DNA of 64,000 bases from Rickettsiales bacterium (GTDB lineage: Bacteria > Pseudomonadota > Alphaproteobacteria > Rickettsiales > UBA998): contig JAMWZD010000004.1 in the NCBI GenBank assembly GCA_024304995.1, forward strand, positions 1 to 64,000, given 5' to 3'. This document shows, one piece after another, positions 62,265-64,000 of this stretch (the first letter of the stretch is position 1; each line of letters begins with the position of its first letter). A program made the position numbers and the translations under genes. A model generated the notes under the pieces. It saw nothing but the letters and a program-made list of their open reading frames with translations. It did no database searches and had not been told where the DNA came from.

Positions 62265-63182
62265 TTATAGATCACCCAGTTTTTCTATAACATCTTCAGG
62301 CGCAATATCATGCAAATCCTCCGCGCGCAGAATGCTGACATGTTCTCCCCTTGGTGCGCATAATTCTGGGTTTGATGCGTGGGAAAACAACACTAATGAA
62401 TGACATCCTGTTGCTGCAATAATATGCATAGGGCCAGTGTCATTGCCGATAGCGACTTCTGCATGTCTTGCAATTTCGGCAATATCATTTAACGAAGTCA
62501 TATTGCATAAATTAATGATCGTCGCATGAGAACTGGTGATTGCGTCCAGCAAATCCGCTTCTGCCGCACTGCCTATCAGAACAGGCGTGATGCCCTTTTC
62601 AAGCAGTAACGCACAGAGGCTTATATAATGTCGTTCAGGGTAGCGTTTCTCAGGGCGGTGGGCGGACCCGCCTGGCACTAACAGCGCAAAAGGCTTGTGC
62701 GCCAGAACTTTCTCGGCTCTACCTTTCATCCATGAAATATCGGGAGGATATACCATGTCTATTCCCGCAATGCGCATCTGCTCTGCCTGACGGTCTATCG
62801 TGTGCATATGCACCCTCTGTGCCGTGTCATGACGGTGAGATGCCCCTTTCGCAATACCTGAAAATTCAGGCTTTGGGGAAGGAAAGAGTTTATAGTAAAA
62901 TGAGCTTCTGTCCGAGGTCTGCAAGTCATAAACGCGGTCAAAGCTGACGCTGCGCAACTGTTTTATCAGTTCAGCAAATTCTTTGATGTTCCAGATTTTA
63001 GGTCGTGTATCAATCCAGATATCATCCACCAGACCAGATTGCTCTATCAGTGATTTGAACGGTTTCGTGGTGAGCAGAGTGATATGCGCATCTTTATGCA
63101 CTTCCCGCAGGGTTTTCAACACACCGCTACACAGTATAAAGTCACCTAATGCCCCGTGTTTGATAATCAGTATCTGCTTCAT
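62265..63182 (-). CDS. GT9-family glycosyltransferase (heptosyltransferase-like)
   Basis: A 305-residue GT9 protein like WaaC/WaaF, which add heptose from ADP-heptose to the LPS core. Seen are the N-terminal IIKHGALGDFILCSGVLKTL, DLQTSDRSSFYYKL, LLVPGGSAHRPEKRYPERHY and AIGNDTGPMHIIAATG. Whether the sugar is heptose cannot be fixed. The gene overlaps the next one by four bases, giving a core-sugar operon that continues out of the window. Confidence 0.9.
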   Translation of the reverse strand: MKQILIIKHGALGDFILCSGVLKTLREVHKDAHITLLTTKPFKSLIEQSGLVDDIWIDTRPKIWNIKEFAELIKQLRSVSFDRVYDLQTSDRSSFYYKLFPSPKPEFSGIAKGASHRHDTAQRVHMHTIDRQAEQMRIAGIDMVYPPDISWMKGRAEKVLAHKPFALLVPGGSAHRPEKRYPERHYISLCALLLEKGITPVLIGSAAEADLLDAITSSHATIINLCNMTSLNDIAEIARHAEVAIGNDTGPMHIIAATGCHSLVLFSHASNPELCAPRGEHVSILRAEDLHDIAPEDVIEKLGDL

Positions 63183-64000
63183 GATTGACGGTTCCGTTGG
63201 CGAAGCACTTTTTCATACACATCCAGCGTAGCATTTTGCATGTTGGTGATGGCAAAATGTTCCTGAACATGCGCACGTGCTGTCTGCTGCATACGTTCTT
63301 TTTTGTGTTGTGGCATATGCAATACATAATCAATCGCATCGCTTAAGGATTCCACGTCATGTGGTTGCACCAGAAACCCTGTGCGACCATCTTTCACCGT
63401 TTCCTTTGCGCCGCCATGATTGGTGGTAATGATGATTCGTTCCATAGCGCCCGCTTCCACAATGACACGTCCAAAAGCCTCAGGTTCAATTGAAGGTGAA
63501 ACCACAAAGTCACTAATATGATAGGCTTCTGGCATATGCTGCGTGGAAGAGACAAAACGGACGTTCTTTTCCAGACGGTATTTATCAATTAACTGATATA
63601 GCTCACGCACATAATTTGGGTGTTTGTCTGTATTCCCTGCAAACAGGCAGACAAATTTTCTGTGTTCCAGCTGTGCCAGTGCTTCCAGCAACATATGTTG
63701 CCCTTTCCAGCGCGTTACCCGACCAGGAAAGAAGATAATAGGGTCATTGACCTCATCTAAATGCCATTCTTCCACCAGCGCTGCAATATATTGCTTATTG
63801 ATGCGTTCTGGTGAAAATGCATTCATATCCACACCGCGTGGAATGACTTTAATATGTTTTGAGTCTACTTCATAATGCTGCAGAATATGGTCTTTAATGT
63901 GGCGTGATACGGCGATGATCGTTTCGCCACGCGTCATGATGGAATTATATTTCTTTTTACCAATGCCAGACAAACCATAGGTTCCATGAAATGTCGTGAT
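63179..64000 (-). CDS. GT4-family glycosyltransferase (5' end outside window)
   Basis: A GT-B glycosyltransferase whose N-terminus is cut off by the window edge; the frame stays open to base 64000 (TTFHGTYGLSGIG is in frame ahead of any start). The C-terminal GT4 domain is intact: IIFFPGRVTRWKGQHMLLEA, VVSPSIEPEAFGRVIVEAGA with the E-x7-E motif, and NHGGAKETVKDGRTGFLV. It likely adds a core or O-chain sugar to LPS. It overlaps the GT9 gene by four bases. Confidence 0.9.
   Translation of the reverse strand: MTTFHGTYGLSGIGKKKYNSIMTRGETIIAVSRHIKDHILQHYEVDSKHIKVIPRGVDMNAFSPERINKQYIAALVEEWHLDEVNDPIIFFPGRVTRWKGQHMLLEALAQLEHRKFVCLFAGNTDKHPNYVRELYQLIDKYRLEKNVRFVSSTQHMPEAYHISDFVVSPSIEPEAFGRVIVEAGAMERIIITTNHGGAKETVKDGRTGFLVQPHDVESLSDAIDYVLHMPQHKKERMQQTARAHVQEHFAITNMQNATLDVYEKVLRQRNRQS

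Overview
The window reads as a free-living, flagellated, Gram-negative alphaproteobacterium with moderately AT-rich DNA. The evidence is an alphaproteobacterial-style skp-lpxD-fabZ-lpxA-lpxI-lpxB block with LpxI rather than LpxH, a DivL-type pseudo-histidine kinase beside ahcY, a short-form HisG with HisD, MotA/MotB, ZapA, UbiK and an FNR-type oxygen-response locus. I cannot name the genus from sequence alone. Genes are dense, many overlap by 4-26 bases, and intergenic gaps are short.

Layout. 1-0.8 kb: the tail of a serine recombinase running antisense into an intact tRNA-Ala gene. 0.9-6.3 kb: msrB, then the lipid A block on the minus strand. 6.4-12.5 kb: ygfZ, hpt, a zinc-ribbon membrane protein, the divL-like kinase and ahcY. 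12.5-14 kb: four small helical genes that look like diverged paralogues. 14-16.3 kb: rfbC, a glycosyltransferase and a sugar epimerase. 16.3-20.1 kb: D-amino-acid aminotransferase, a HAD phosphatase, a 28-residue membrane peptide and ispH. 20.1-26.2 kb: pmbA, msbA-like exporter, DUF374 acyltransferase, waaA and lpxK. 26.3-34.5 kb: uvrB, a coiled-coil gene with zapA, an ankyrin protein, moeB-like, cysK, an Rrf2 regulator, dut and coaBC. 34.5-41.8 kb: 6S RNA, an OmpA-like protein, an AT-rich orphan, aspS, engB, yidC and ubiK. 41.9-47.1 kb: hisG, hisD, an unknown membrane protein, motB and motA. 47.4-53.1 kb: a five-gene two-component/c-di-GMP operon that includes a stand-alone ethylene-receptor-like membrane domain. 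53.1-58.5 kb: an FNR/Crp regulator, a MaoC-phosphotransacetylase fusion, ackA, a universal stress protein and fabI, with two FNR-type boxes. 58.5-64 kb: a large RTX protein and two LPS glycosyltransferases.

How it fits together. Much of the window builds the outer envelope: lipid A acylation, disaccharide formation, 4'-phosphorylation, Kdo transfer, flipping by the MsbA-like exporter, and core/O-chain sugars. A second theme is environmental sensing. The split ethylene-receptor-like operon lies next to motAB and ends in c-di-GMP enzymes. The FNR locus joins low oxygen to acetate/ATP metabolism, stress protection and fatty acid synthesis.

Main candidates for something not yet described: (1) recurrent promoters placed so that transcription should begin at, or within a few bases of, the ATG (ygfZ, dat, ispH, pmbA, uvrB, hisG, ahcY), pointing to common leaderless mRNAs; (2) the split ethylene-receptor phosphorelay; (3) the four-gene family of small helical proteins sharing a motif and a leader sequence; (4) a long hairpin that holds the only visible ribosome binding site of aspS and ends in a U-run touching its start codon; (5) a bidirectional FNR promoter whose spacing fits class II activation on both sides.
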